From a virus, in IMG/VR virus record IMGVR_UViG_3300023084_000103, positions 1 to 27,085 of that record: a stretch of DNA of 27,085 nucleotides. One strand, written 5' to 3'. A program made the translations under genes and the position numbers. Numbering within the stretch: the first letter of the stretch is position 1; each line of letters opens with the position of its first letter. The notes beneath the pieces were generated by a model that was given only the letters and a program-made list of their open reading frames with translations, was not told the origin of the DNA and ran no database searches. Positions 15,263 to 22,173 of this stretch are shown here, piece after piece.

Positions 15263-16444
15263 TTAGCTAAATGATACACCGGAAGCAATTTCCACTGATC
15301 CTAAATAATCAGCAGCATTACCAAGAGATGAAGCTGTATTTGTTAATTCTACATATCCATATCTTGTCATAAAACTTACAGTTGGCTCAAATGTAGCTGG
15401 GTCCAGTACTGTTCCGCTGCTCATCAACGGAATGTATGGGCAGTAGAATGCCGCAGCATCACTTTCATTTGATCCTTTATAACCAATAAGAACTGGCTTG
15501 TCGTCACCAGCATATGTATCTACATATACTTTCATAGCATTATTCAATGTACCTACGAATTTTGTATTTGTAGGTGCTTCAAATGTACCTTCTGTTGTTC
15601 GAGCAAATGCAGAAGTTGTTGCACTTTGAAGAACTGTTAATGCAAGTGGACTTACAACAGCCCAGTTACCTGCGCCTCTTCGTGTTCTTTGTGCAATCAA
15701 ATTCGCTACTCTGTTAATTTGAACTGCTAATGCAGCATGTTCATCACCTACAAACGTAGCTGTTCCTGATACTGCAGCTTGGTTGAAGGTTTCTGTAGCT
15801 GCTCCAGCTAAACTTCGCAAACTGGTTAACACTTCTTGATCAATCTCAGCTGTAATTTCTTGAGCAAGTGCTGCCATAATTTCAGCTTCTACATCAATTC
15901 CGTGCATTGATTGAGCATCTTGAGCAGCTTCAAAAGTCCATCTTGCACTTAGCTTTCTGGTTTTTGCTTCTACAGTTTGCTTCAAGATTTGAATTGACAT
16001 CTTGTTGCCAGGCTGTGCTTCAAGAACTGCTGTGTTTGCAGCTTTTGCTGTTGATGCATTACCTGAATAAGCTTGTGCAATAAAATAAGGACTGAATGCT
16101 TCGTCACCGGCTGCAACATTGCTTGAATTTTGTGGTGTGCCAGTTTGAGCTTGGGCATATCGTACACGAAGTGTATGAATTTGTCCTACAGGTCCTGTCA
16201 TTGGTTGTACACCAACGATTTCATTTGCAATAACAGTTGGCATAACCCTTCTAATTACTGGTAAAATTACTCTGTTAAGTGTAGCAATATTTCCTGCGGA
16301 TGTTGATCCAGCAGTAGCTGTTTCCATCAAATACTTTCGTGTATTTTCTAAAGTCGTCGCCATAACGCTTTTTTTAGTGCCTTGTAGGCCTTCTAGAAGT
16401 GCAGTTCTAGTATCCTGCCAGCGACTTTCTAATAATTCTGACAT
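15263..16444 (-). CDS. 23: Major capsid protein gp23
   Basis: This is the T4-type major capsid protein (HK97 fold), 393 residues with the chosen start MSELLESRWQD. The ATG at 16444 has a GGAG site 9 nt upstream. An in-frame ATG at 16507 would overlap gp22 by 50 nt and add 21 residues without a good site, so it was not used. Family hallmarks are PVIRRVMPTVIANEIVGVQPMTGP (in two parts, about 58-82) and a C-terminal TRYGYVELTN. LME41, just before TATAGSTS, fits the (L/I)-x-E consensus cut by the T4 prohead protease, so mature protein probably begins near T42. The protein is shorter than T4 gp23 (521 aa, from memory). It follows gp22 by 13 nt and is closed by a strong terminator. Confidence 0.95.
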   Translation of the reverse strand: MSELLESRWQDTRTALLEGLQGTKKSVMATTLENTRKYLMETATAGSTSAGNIATLNRVILPVIRRVMPTVIANEIVGVQPMTGPVGQIHTLRVRYAQAQTGTPQNSSNVAAGDEAFSPYFIAQAYSGNASTAKAANTAVLEAQPGNKMSIQILKQTVEAKTRKLSARWTFEAAQDAQSMHGIDVEAEIMAALAQEITAEIDQEVLTSLRSLAGAATETFNQAAVSGTATFVGDEHAALAVQINRVANLIAQRTRRGAGNWAVVSPLALTVLQSATTSAFARTTEGTFEAPTNTKFVGTLNNAMKVYVDTYAGDDKPVLIGYKGSNESDAAAFYCPYIPLMSSGTVLDPATFEPTVSFMTRYGYVELTNTASSLGNAADYLGSVEIASGVSFS

Positions 16445-16457
16445 TTTAATTTTCTCC

Positions 16458-17546
16458 TTAATTAAGTCCTGCAAGTCTGCGAATGTCGATGACATTATCC
16501 CTTGCACCTGATTTTTTTATGTCTTCTTTTTTGTTGCCTGTGATTTCTTTGCCTTCTGTAATAATTGCCTTTTGTTGTGGTTTTTTATTATCAATTACTG
16601 TTGGTAAATATCTGTCAAAAGATGTTTTTAGTCTATCTGTTTGAACACTTTCTAACAAATCCATCATAATTTCTTTCTGTGATTTGTTTAAAGGATCTAT
16701 AAGTTCAGATATAATTTGTTGTCTTTTAGCAGATTCAGCTAATTGTTTTATTTGTGTGTCTTTTTTGCTAACTACCGTTTTTTGTCCTGCAATTACTTTC
16801 TTAGCTTCAGCAAGTTGTTTGTCCTTAATGTTAAGAATTTTTAACAATTTTGCTGATTCAGATTTTTTATTTAAGTAACTGCTGTTGTATTCAGTAGCGA
16901 AAGCTTCAAAGATTTTTCTTCCAAAGTCATGCTTTCTTGCAGAATCAATGTCTTCTTTCAACTGAGTAATTTCTTTGGTAAGAACTTTTTCAATCAAATT
17001 AGTCATCTTCTTGCTACTTTCCTCTAAGAATCTAGTTTTAATTAAACCAAATTTAGATTTAGCTTCTTTTACAAGCTTAACTTTTGTAGTTGCTAAATCT
17101 TGCTTGTCAGTTTGGAATTCTGCAATTTCTTTTGCAAGACTATCAACAATAAATTCTTCTAGCATTCTGAATTTTGTTGCCATTGATTTTTGATCGTCAT
17201 GTAACTCTTTAACTTCTTTAACTAAAGATTGAGATACAAAATGTCTAAGTAAATCTGCATTTTCTTTCATAGCAATTGTATACTTGGCTTTTGCTTCGAT
17301 AAGTTGTTTGCGATCTTCAGCTAATTCTACCATCTCAGCTTCTAGTTTTTCGCTTACCATCTTATCAACTGCTTCAACCATAATACTTTTATCATGCTCG
17401 TATTTTTGTGCAAATTCTTCTCTTAGTTGCGATGTAACTTGAAGACGATTTTCTTTTATCTTCGCATTCCATGCTTCTTCAATCTCTTGGCGCACATCTT
17501 CAGAAAGTACATTATTCTCAAAAAGTGTGTTTAGTGCATCCAACAT
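16458..17546 (-). CDS. 22: Prohead core scaffolding protein gp22
   Basis: This is a 362-residue protein, almost wholly charged and helical, with long Lys/Glu-rich heptad-like stretches (residues ~20-320) typical of coiled-coil scaffold. It starts MLDALNTLFENNVLSEDVR and ends VIDIRRLAGLN. In T4-like phages gp22 forms the internal core around which gp23 assembles, and it is later degraded by gp21. Its place between the gp21-like protease and gp23 matches T4 order exactly. A TAGGAG ribosome binding site precedes the ATG at 17546. Identification rests on composition plus synteny, with no enzymatic motif expected. Confidence 0.9.
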   Translation of the reverse strand: MLDALNTLFENNVLSEDVRQEIEEAWNAKIKENRLQVTSQLREEFAQKYEHDKSIMVEAVDKMVSEKLEAEMVELAEDRKQLIEAKAKYTIAMKENADLLRHFVSQSLVKEVKELHDDQKSMATKFRMLEEFIVDSLAKEIAEFQTDKQDLATTKVKLVKEAKSKFGLIKTRFLEESSKKMTNLIEKVLTKEITQLKEDIDSARKHDFGRKIFEAFATEYNSSYLNKKSESAKLLKILNIKDKQLAEAKKVIAGQKTVVSKKDTQIKQLAESAKRQQIISELIDPLNKSQKEIMMDLLESVQTDRLKTSFDRYLPTVIDNKKPQQKAIITEGKEITGNKKEDIKKSGARDNVIDIRRLAGLN

Positions 17547-17559
17547 TATTATTCTCCTA

Positions 17560-18183
17560 TTATTGGAGTCGATTGATCATATTGATCAACGATTCTTTAA
17601 GATATTTTTGTGCCTTTACGTCGTTTTTTGTTGCCTGTGCTAATTTGTATGCCTTGTAACCACCTCGTGTATTCATAAGATGTTCGTAAATTGGTGTAGG
17701 ATAAGCTCCAGGTGCGCTAGGCTGAGCTACTACATCAACTGTAATGATTTCAAAATCGCTTACATGTCCATTTCCGTCTTCTGAAACATTGCCGGATCCT
17801 CTGCTAGATACACCTAATTTTACACCATTTTCTAGCATTGTTCTAACCAGTTGCCCCATAGGCGTTGGAAGGATTTTCATTTTTCCGTAGCCATTTGGAC
17901 CGTCCATCCATACTTCAGTTATCATATGGCTGACTCGGTCCAAATTTACAGTAAGGCCTTCTGGATGATCTACTTCGCCGAGAACACTGTATCCACCTTG
18001 TATTTGCTCGCTGAGAGTTTTGACAGCCCTGCCAATTTCGTTTACAGGATAAACACGCTGATTGGCATTACGAACTCCTCCTTGTATACAAATTCCTTTC
18101 ATATACAAATCTTTTCCTTCGTTAGCATTCTCAACGATAACTTGGGCCTGATCAAAGGTTAAGTGCTCTCTAAGTAAATCCAT
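17560..18183 (-). CDS. 21: Prohead maturation protease gp21
   Basis: This is a 207-residue serine protease of the T4 gp21 family (herpes assemblin-like fold). The probable catalytic His is H73 in LGEVDHPEG, and the probable nucleophile is in GVSSRGSG (S126 or S127). They are followed by the DFEIITVDVVAQPSAPGA block (about 143-160) that is typical of prohead proteases. It cleaves scaffold, core proteins and the gp23 N-terminus during capsid maturation. A candidate target, LME41 of gp23, is present in this window. It lies 9 nt after the acidic core protein and 13 nt before gp22, with an AAGGA site before the ATG. Confidence 0.94.
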   Translation of the reverse strand: MDLLREHLTFDQAQVIVENANEGKDLYMKGICIQGGVRNANQRVYPVNEIGRAVKTLSEQIQGGYSVLGEVDHPEGLTVNLDRVSHMITEVWMDGPNGYGKMKILPTPMGQLVRTMLENGVKLGVSSRGSGNVSEDGNGHVSDFEIITVDVVAQPSAPGAYPTPIYEHLMNTRGGYKAYKLAQATKNDVKAQKYLKESLINMINRLQ

Positions 18184-18192
18184 TTCTGTTCC

Positions 18193-19320
18193 TTATTTGG
18201 CTCTATTTGGGGCACCATTAATTACTGGTCCCGCACTTTTGTCAGCAGTTTCTGGTTTGCTTTTTCTTTCAGCACCATGTCCTGCAGACTGTGGCTTTAA
18301 AGCTGGAGCTTTTTTATTTCCAGGTACGTTTACATTTCCAGTATTCATATCTTTTGGATTTTGGTCACTTACAGGATTTCCGTGTAAATTTCCTTTTCCT
18401 GCTTCTACGCCATTTTCAGTAGTACCACTTACAATGTTAGCACTTGTACCACCCATATCATTTTTTCCAGCTACTACAGATTTTGAATTCGCTCCATTAT
18501 CACCCATTTTACCAAATTGATGATATTGCTCTCCGCCAATCTTGTTAACATATTCTCTCATTAATTCAGCTGAACTCATATTTTCTTTTGACTCATAACT
18601 AAAATTTTCTTCTGGCATTTCATCGTCGTCCATATCCATGTCGCCTTCTTCGTCGTCCATATCCATGTCGCCTTCTTCGTCGTCCATATCCATGTCGCCT
18701 TCTTCGTCGTCCATATCCATGTCGCCCATATCTTGATCTGCCATTAGTTCTTCAAATTCTGCTTTAAGATCGGCTAATTCTGCTTCTAGATCTTTTATGT
18801 CGTCTTGTGTAACAGGCTCGTCTCCGCCCATGTCAGCATCCATATCCATGTCGCCTTCTTCGTCGTCCATATCCATTTCCATGTCATCAGTTGGATCTCC
18901 ACCCATTGCATCCATGTCCATTTCTGGTTCACCTTCAACTTCAAATTCATCTAAATTAAAGTTTTCGTCAACTTCTTCATCATCTGACTCATCTACTTCT
19001 TCATCATCTGACTCATCTACTTCTTCATCATCTTCTTTTGATTCGTCTAATTCGTCATCATCTGACTCATCTACTTCTTCATCATCTGACTCATCTACTT
19101 CTTCATCATCTGACTCATCTACTTCTTCAGCAAGGATATTTTCATAAATTTGTCTTGATTTTTCTACTACAATATCATGAAATAATTCTTCTGCTTTTGC
19201 ATTGTCTTCGTTTACTAAATATTCAAGCATTTGTTGAAATTTGTCTTTAGATTCAACAATTTTTTTCCTTGGTGTTTTTGCTGTTTCTTTAACAGTTTTT
19301 TTGGTTTTTCTTTGCGCCAT
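18193..19320 (-). CDS. Very acidic repeat-rich prohead-core-like protein (gp68 position)
   Basis: This is a 375-residue protein in three parts. A basic N-terminus (MAQRKTKKTVKETAKTPRKK) leads into a helical segment (KFQQMLEYLVNEDNAKAEELFHDIVVEKSRQIYENIL, in order across ~27-63) that I recall from the equivalent gene of marine T4-like phages. A strongly acidic middle (about 64-245) is built from EEVDESDD and GDMDMDDEE repeats. A Gly/Asn/Lys-rich C-terminus follows. In T4 the gene 68 prohead core protein lies just upstream of gene 21, and this gene holds that place. A role inside the prohead core, perhaps as protease-degraded filler, is inferred. A TAGGAG site precedes the ATG at 19320. Confidence 0.7.
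   Translation of the reverse strand: MAQRKTKKTVKETAKTPRKKIVESKDKFQQMLEYLVNEDNAKAEELFHDIVVEKSRQIYENILAEEVDESDDEEVDESDDEEVDESDDDELDESKEDDEEVDESDDEEVDESDDEEVDENFNLDEFEVEGEPEMDMDAMGGDPTDDMEMDMDDEEGDMDMDADMGGDEPVTQDDIKDLEAELADLKAEFEELMADQDMGDMDMDDEEGDMDMDDEEGDMDMDDEEGDMDMDDDEMPEENFSYESKENMSSAELMREYVNKIGGEQYHQFGKMGDNGANSKSVVAGKNDMGGTSANIVSGTTENGVEAGKGNLHGNPVSDQNPKDMNTGNVNVPGNKKAPALKPQSAGHGAERKSKPETADKSAGPVINGAPNRAK
18624..18726 (-). repeat. Nearly four tandem 27-bp repeats (GDMDMDDEE)
   Basis: Units begin at 18624, 18651, 18678 and 18705. The first three are complete and identical, and the fourth is truncated after 22 nt. Another copy of the same block lies separately near 18840-18875. Identity at the DNA level, including third codon positions, shows recent slippage or unequal exchange. 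Confidence 0.9.
18971..19130 (-). repeat. Tandem 24-bp repeats (EEVDESDD) with a diverged insert
   Basis: Identical 24-nt units begin at 18971 and 18995, with a partial unit at 19019. After a diverged stretch, units begin again at 19073 and 19097 with a partial unit at 19121. Each encodes EEVDESDD, giving an alternating acidic tract. The block structure suggests duplication of a whole array around the diverged insert. Confidence 0.9.
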
Positions 19321-19420
19321 TATTTTCTCCTATAATTTTTTACCAAATGGTAAGGCTGTCATAATATTATTTACATAAAAATTAAAAAAAAGCTTTAAAA
19401 AGGTATTTTTTTATGGTTTT
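19321..19420 (-). promoter_or_regulatory. AT-rich 100-nt gap before the acidic core gene
   Basis: This is one of the longest gaps in the minus-strand run. It holds long A/T tracts, a TGTAAATA octamer at 19368-19375 (one base from the late consensus but at a normally conserved position), a weak 5-bp TTACC/GGTAA hairpin near 19341-19354, and the TAGGAG ribosome binding site of the next gene. A weak late promoter is possible, and no convincing terminator is visible. Confidence 0.3.
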
Positions 19421-20137
19421 TTATATATTAAACCATTTTAAAAATTCATTGATATCTACTGTAGAATAATTATTCAAATCCTGCAAAATTTCTGGAGTAT
19501 AATTGAAATCATCTGTTGTTACTCGAATAAATTTAGTTTTTTGTGTTTCTTTTATGACGCTTTTTGTTTGCCTGGCCCAGTTACCAAAAAATGTAGCAGG
19601 TTCAGTTGATTTTTTATAATTTGGTGTATCAGCATAAATGTTATTAAACTTTTTTCCATCAAATAACCCTTTGTAATCAAAACCTAAAATATAAATTTCT
19701 GCGTATCCATGCTGCGCTGCTAACCAAAGTGCAGTTGGTCCGCTTGACCAACCTTTACTAGGATTAAAGAAATTTAAATTTTTTATTTTAGTAAATGCTT
19801 TATTTGGATTTGTCCATACTACAGATTTATTTTGATAGCCGTGTTTGGCAATTTCTAATACCATTTTAACATCAACTGCTATTAGAAAATTAGGAGAAAA
19901 TGTTCTATAAATGGCATTACACCCGTACAATGTACCTTTTGTTGCGAGCTTTTCTAAATCAACAGGTTTGCGACTTACACCATTACCTAAAACAAATGCT
20001 ACTTTTGTATACTGGATAATAGGACGTTTGACAATTTCTGTATTTTTTTTATAATTTTGTGTTTTTTGTAATCTTCTTTGTTCTCTTAATATTTTCCACT
20101 CAGATTTTGTATAAAGGCTTTTATCTATTTTAGCCAC
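19421..20137 (-). CDS. Glycosyltransferase-like Rossmann protein (DUF115/GT42-like pattern)
   Basis: This is a 238-residue protein with a basic N-terminal helix followed by VAFVLGNGVSRKPVDLEKL (47-64), YGCNAIYRTFSPNFLIAVD (71-89) and GPTALWLAAQHGYAEIYILG (133-152) followed by FDY. The glycine-rich 'GNG.S' loop, the CNAIYR strand-helix and the 'G..EIYILGFDY' strand together resemble the nucleotide-binding core of the DUF115/MptE-like family and of GT42 sialyltransferases such as CstII. This is a motif match by eye, so substrate and reaction are unknown. The start is GTG at 20137, 1 nt after the stop of the gp67-position gene, with only a modest AGG site, and no usable in-frame ATG lies near. 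It interrupts the T4 67-68 order. It could modify virion proteins or host surface sugars, or be an inactive relative. Confidence 0.65.
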   Translation of the reverse strand: MAKIDKSLYTKSEWKILREQRRLQKTQNYKKNTEIVKRPIIQYTKVAFVLGNGVSRKPVDLEKLATKGTLYGCNAIYRTFSPNFLIAVDVKMVLEIAKHGYQNKSVVWTNPNKAFTKIKNLNFFNPSKGWSSGPTALWLAAQHGYAEIYILGFDYKGLFDGKKFNNIYADTPNYKKSTEPATFFGNWARQTKSVIKETQKTKFIRVTTDDFNYTPEILQDLNNYSTVDINEFLKWFNI

Positions 20138-20138
20138 T

Positions 20139-20387
20139 TTACAAACCTGCGGCTTGAGCTTGTGCAGCCATCCCGTACATTTGTCTAATGAATTCTACTT
20201 CATTTTTTTTGTCTTTGTCATGAAGTTCACTAGCTTTCCTTACACGATTAATTTGTCTTAATGTTAATCGTGTTTTTCTATTATCATCTAAGTCTACAAT
20301 TGAATCATCATATTCAGGAGAATATCTATCGTTGTCTTCTAATTCCAATGTGTCTTGATTGTGATAAAAAATTTCTCTTAGTACCAT
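20139..20387 (-). CDS. Small charged protein in the gp67 (prohead core) position
   Basis: This is an 82-residue protein: an acidic N-terminal half (LELEDNDRYSPEYDDSIVDLDD) and a helical, basic-acidic second half (RKTRLTLRQINRVRKASELH) ending MAAQAQAAGL. Its length and position directly after the portal gene match T4 gp67, an 80-aa prohead core protein. Sequence similarity to T4 gp67 itself cannot be judged by eye, but I recall the KTRLTLRQIN..RKASE phrase from the same place in marine T4-like phages. Ribosome binding is weak (AAGA). A GATAAATA motif lies only 5 nt before the ATG, so a transcript from it would have almost no leader. Confidence 0.7.
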   Translation of the reverse strand: MVLREIFYHNQDTLELEDNDRYSPEYDDSIVDLDDNRKTRLTLRQINRVRKASELHDKDKKNEVEFIRQMYGMAAQAQAAGL

Positions 20388-20392
20388 AATAT

Positions 20393-20400
20393 TATTTATC
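20393..20400 (-). promoter_or_regulatory. Possible late promoter GATAAATA between portal and gp67-position gene
   Basis: The minus strand reads GATAAATA directly after the portal stop codon (20401-20403). Only 5 nt separate it from the ATG at 20387, so initiation from it would give a leaderless or near-leaderless message for this gene. It might instead serve the genes further downstream, or be a chance match. Confidence 0.3.
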
Positions 20401-22158
20401 TTATTGTGAAAGACTTGGTGTGTCTGTTGCCGGTGGTGGTGGCGCTGCTGCTGCTGGATCTTCGTCAGTTACACTTCCAGGTGCTTCTAATTCGCCTCCG
20501 TCTTCTCCTTGATCTAGATCAATCTCTGATTCTGCAGCAGAAAGATCAGCTTCAATACCTGCTCCACTTATACCTGCGCCTCGCATTTCACCGGCTTCGT
20601 CACTTGTGGTATTGAAGTTTTCGTCATTTTCTTCACGCCATAGTCGTTCATTTTCTGCAATCTCTTCTTCACTTAATCCTAAATATCTTTTCAACGCAAA
20701 ACGATTAGCAATAAATGGTATAGCTTGAATCTGTCCAAATGTACCAATTCTTTGATTATCTAACTCACTTTGCCTGTATGCTGCAAAATTTTGAGGAGGG
20801 CAAAATTTTAAATCAAACATTGATGTATCTATGTTAACACCTTTTTCTAGTAAATATCTTTTAAATTCTTGATCGAATTCATTTACTAATAAATTTTGCA
20901 ATCTTTCACAATATGTATTAAATCTAAGTTCCTGAATATAAGCAGTTCCTACCCTACCATCATTATATTGACTGTTACTATCATCTGCACCAGTAGGTAA
21001 GTAACTACTTGGGATGCGTAATCCTCTTACAAGTTTATTTGTAAAATATCGTAAGTCGTCTATTTCTCCTAGATTAGTACCTCCAGGAAGTGTTTCAACT
21101 TTGCTGCCTCTGCCTTCAGCTGTTTGCGGAAAAAAGTAATCTTCGTTGATTGATAGAGGATTATAGCTACTGTCTATGACATTTGTACCTCCTCCTGTCT
21201 TGGATGGTATTCTCCGTTGATGGATTTCCGTTTTTACACGCTCAACAAATTGCATAGCAAGATGACTCGGCATGTTACCCACATCAACATAGAAAACTCT
21301 TCTCTCTGGTGCTCTTTGTACCCTGTAAATAATAATTGCGTCTTCTAATAATTCTTTTTGCTTGTAAACTTTAAAAATACTTTCTAATAAACTGTTGCCA
21401 AATGGAAAGTTTTCATCTAAACCTTCACTTAAACTTATATGCAACATGTTATCTGCATCGATCGCTACTTCTTCTTGATCTAATTGAAATCTTGTACCAG
21501 TTGCACTTGGATTCATAGGACCAACCATTCCTCTTACTCCTCCTGTAATGTAACCTGTACCACCTCCTGTTACATTGCCATTAGTTTGTAATGGTTGGGT
21601 TGCAATTAGATTTTTAAAATTAAAATTTATATCTTGTACTATATATTGCTCTGGTTCTTTCCCTTCACTTTCATTTACAATGATCCTGTTGATGTTACTT
21701 GGATCAACATGATATAACTTTTTTGTTTCCGGATCTCTTAAGAAAAAACTATCTCCATATTTAAATGTATTTCGAATAATCCTAAACATACGAGTCTCAA
21801 ATTGATTAAGCTTGTACCATTGTTTTAGATATTGGCTTAAGATTTGTACTTCGCTATTCGTTGCAGATTTGTAAAATTTAATTTCAAAATGTGTATCATT
21901 CTTCTTATTAATTTGTGTACAAAATTCTGCAAGGATATCTAATGCAGCATTTACTTCAGAATCGATGTCCATTACGTTATACTGACCATATCGCTCTATC
22001 CTATTCGGTGCACCTGTATAAACATCTGGTAAAAATGAATTATAATTTGAACGAGCAGGTCCTGGGCGCATAGAAAACTGCTTTCCACTTATCGGACTTA
22101 AATTACTAAGGTCTGTGTCATTTTGAGGTGCCGGAGTAAAATATTTTTTCCAAGACAT
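20401..22158 (-). CDS. 20: Portal vertex protein gp20
   Basis: This is a 585-residue T4-type portal protein, the dodecameric ring through which DNA enters and leaves the head. Clear family blocks are NRIERYGQYNVMDIDSEVNAALD in two parts (53-75), FRIIRNTFKYGDSFFLRD (about 125-142), the IIYRVQRAPERRVFYVDVGN stretch and RGLRIPSSYLPTGADDSNSQYNDGR. It is slightly longer than T4 gp20 (524 aa, from memory), with an extended acidic, Ala/Pro-rich tail (EDPAAAAPPPPATDTPSLSQ). The start MSWKKYFTPAP has an AGGAAAA site. The gene follows the 878-aa gene by 15 nt and begins the head-morphogenesis block. Confidence 0.95.
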   Translation of the reverse strand: MSWKKYFTPAPQNDTDLSNLSPISGKQFSMRPGPARSNYNSFLPDVYTGAPNRIERYGQYNVMDIDSEVNAALDILAEFCTQINKKNDTHFEIKFYKSATNSEVQILSQYLKQWYKLNQFETRMFRIIRNTFKYGDSFFLRDPETKKLYHVDPSNINRIIVNESEGKEPEQYIVQDINFNFKNLIATQPLQTNGNVTGGGTGYITGGVRGMVGPMNPSATGTRFQLDQEEVAIDADNMLHISLSEGLDENFPFGNSLLESIFKVYKQKELLEDAIIIYRVQRAPERRVFYVDVGNMPSHLAMQFVERVKTEIHQRRIPSKTGGGTNVIDSSYNPLSINEDYFFPQTAEGRGSKVETLPGGTNLGEIDDLRYFTNKLVRGLRIPSSYLPTGADDSNSQYNDGRVGTAYIQELRFNTYCERLQNLLVNEFDQEFKRYLLEKGVNIDTSMFDLKFCPPQNFAAYRQSELDNQRIGTFGQIQAIPFIANRFALKRYLGLSEEEIAENERLWREENDENFNTTSDEAGEMRGAGISGAGIEADLSAAESEIDLDQGEDGGELEAPGSVTDEDPAAAAPPPPATDTPSLSQ

Positions 22159-22173
22159 AAATTTTCCTAAACT

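Noticed and set aside
16444-16507. Upstream ATG that would give a 414-aa capsid protein
   Set aside because: It overlaps gp22 by 50 nt and has no good ribosome binding site, while the ATG at 16444 has GGAG at proper spacing and gives a family-like start.
18797-19147. Ser-rich plus-strand frame opposite the acidic core gene
   Set aside because: It is only the complement of GAT/GAA repeats (Asp/Glu read as Ser-rich on the other strand), with no start signal.
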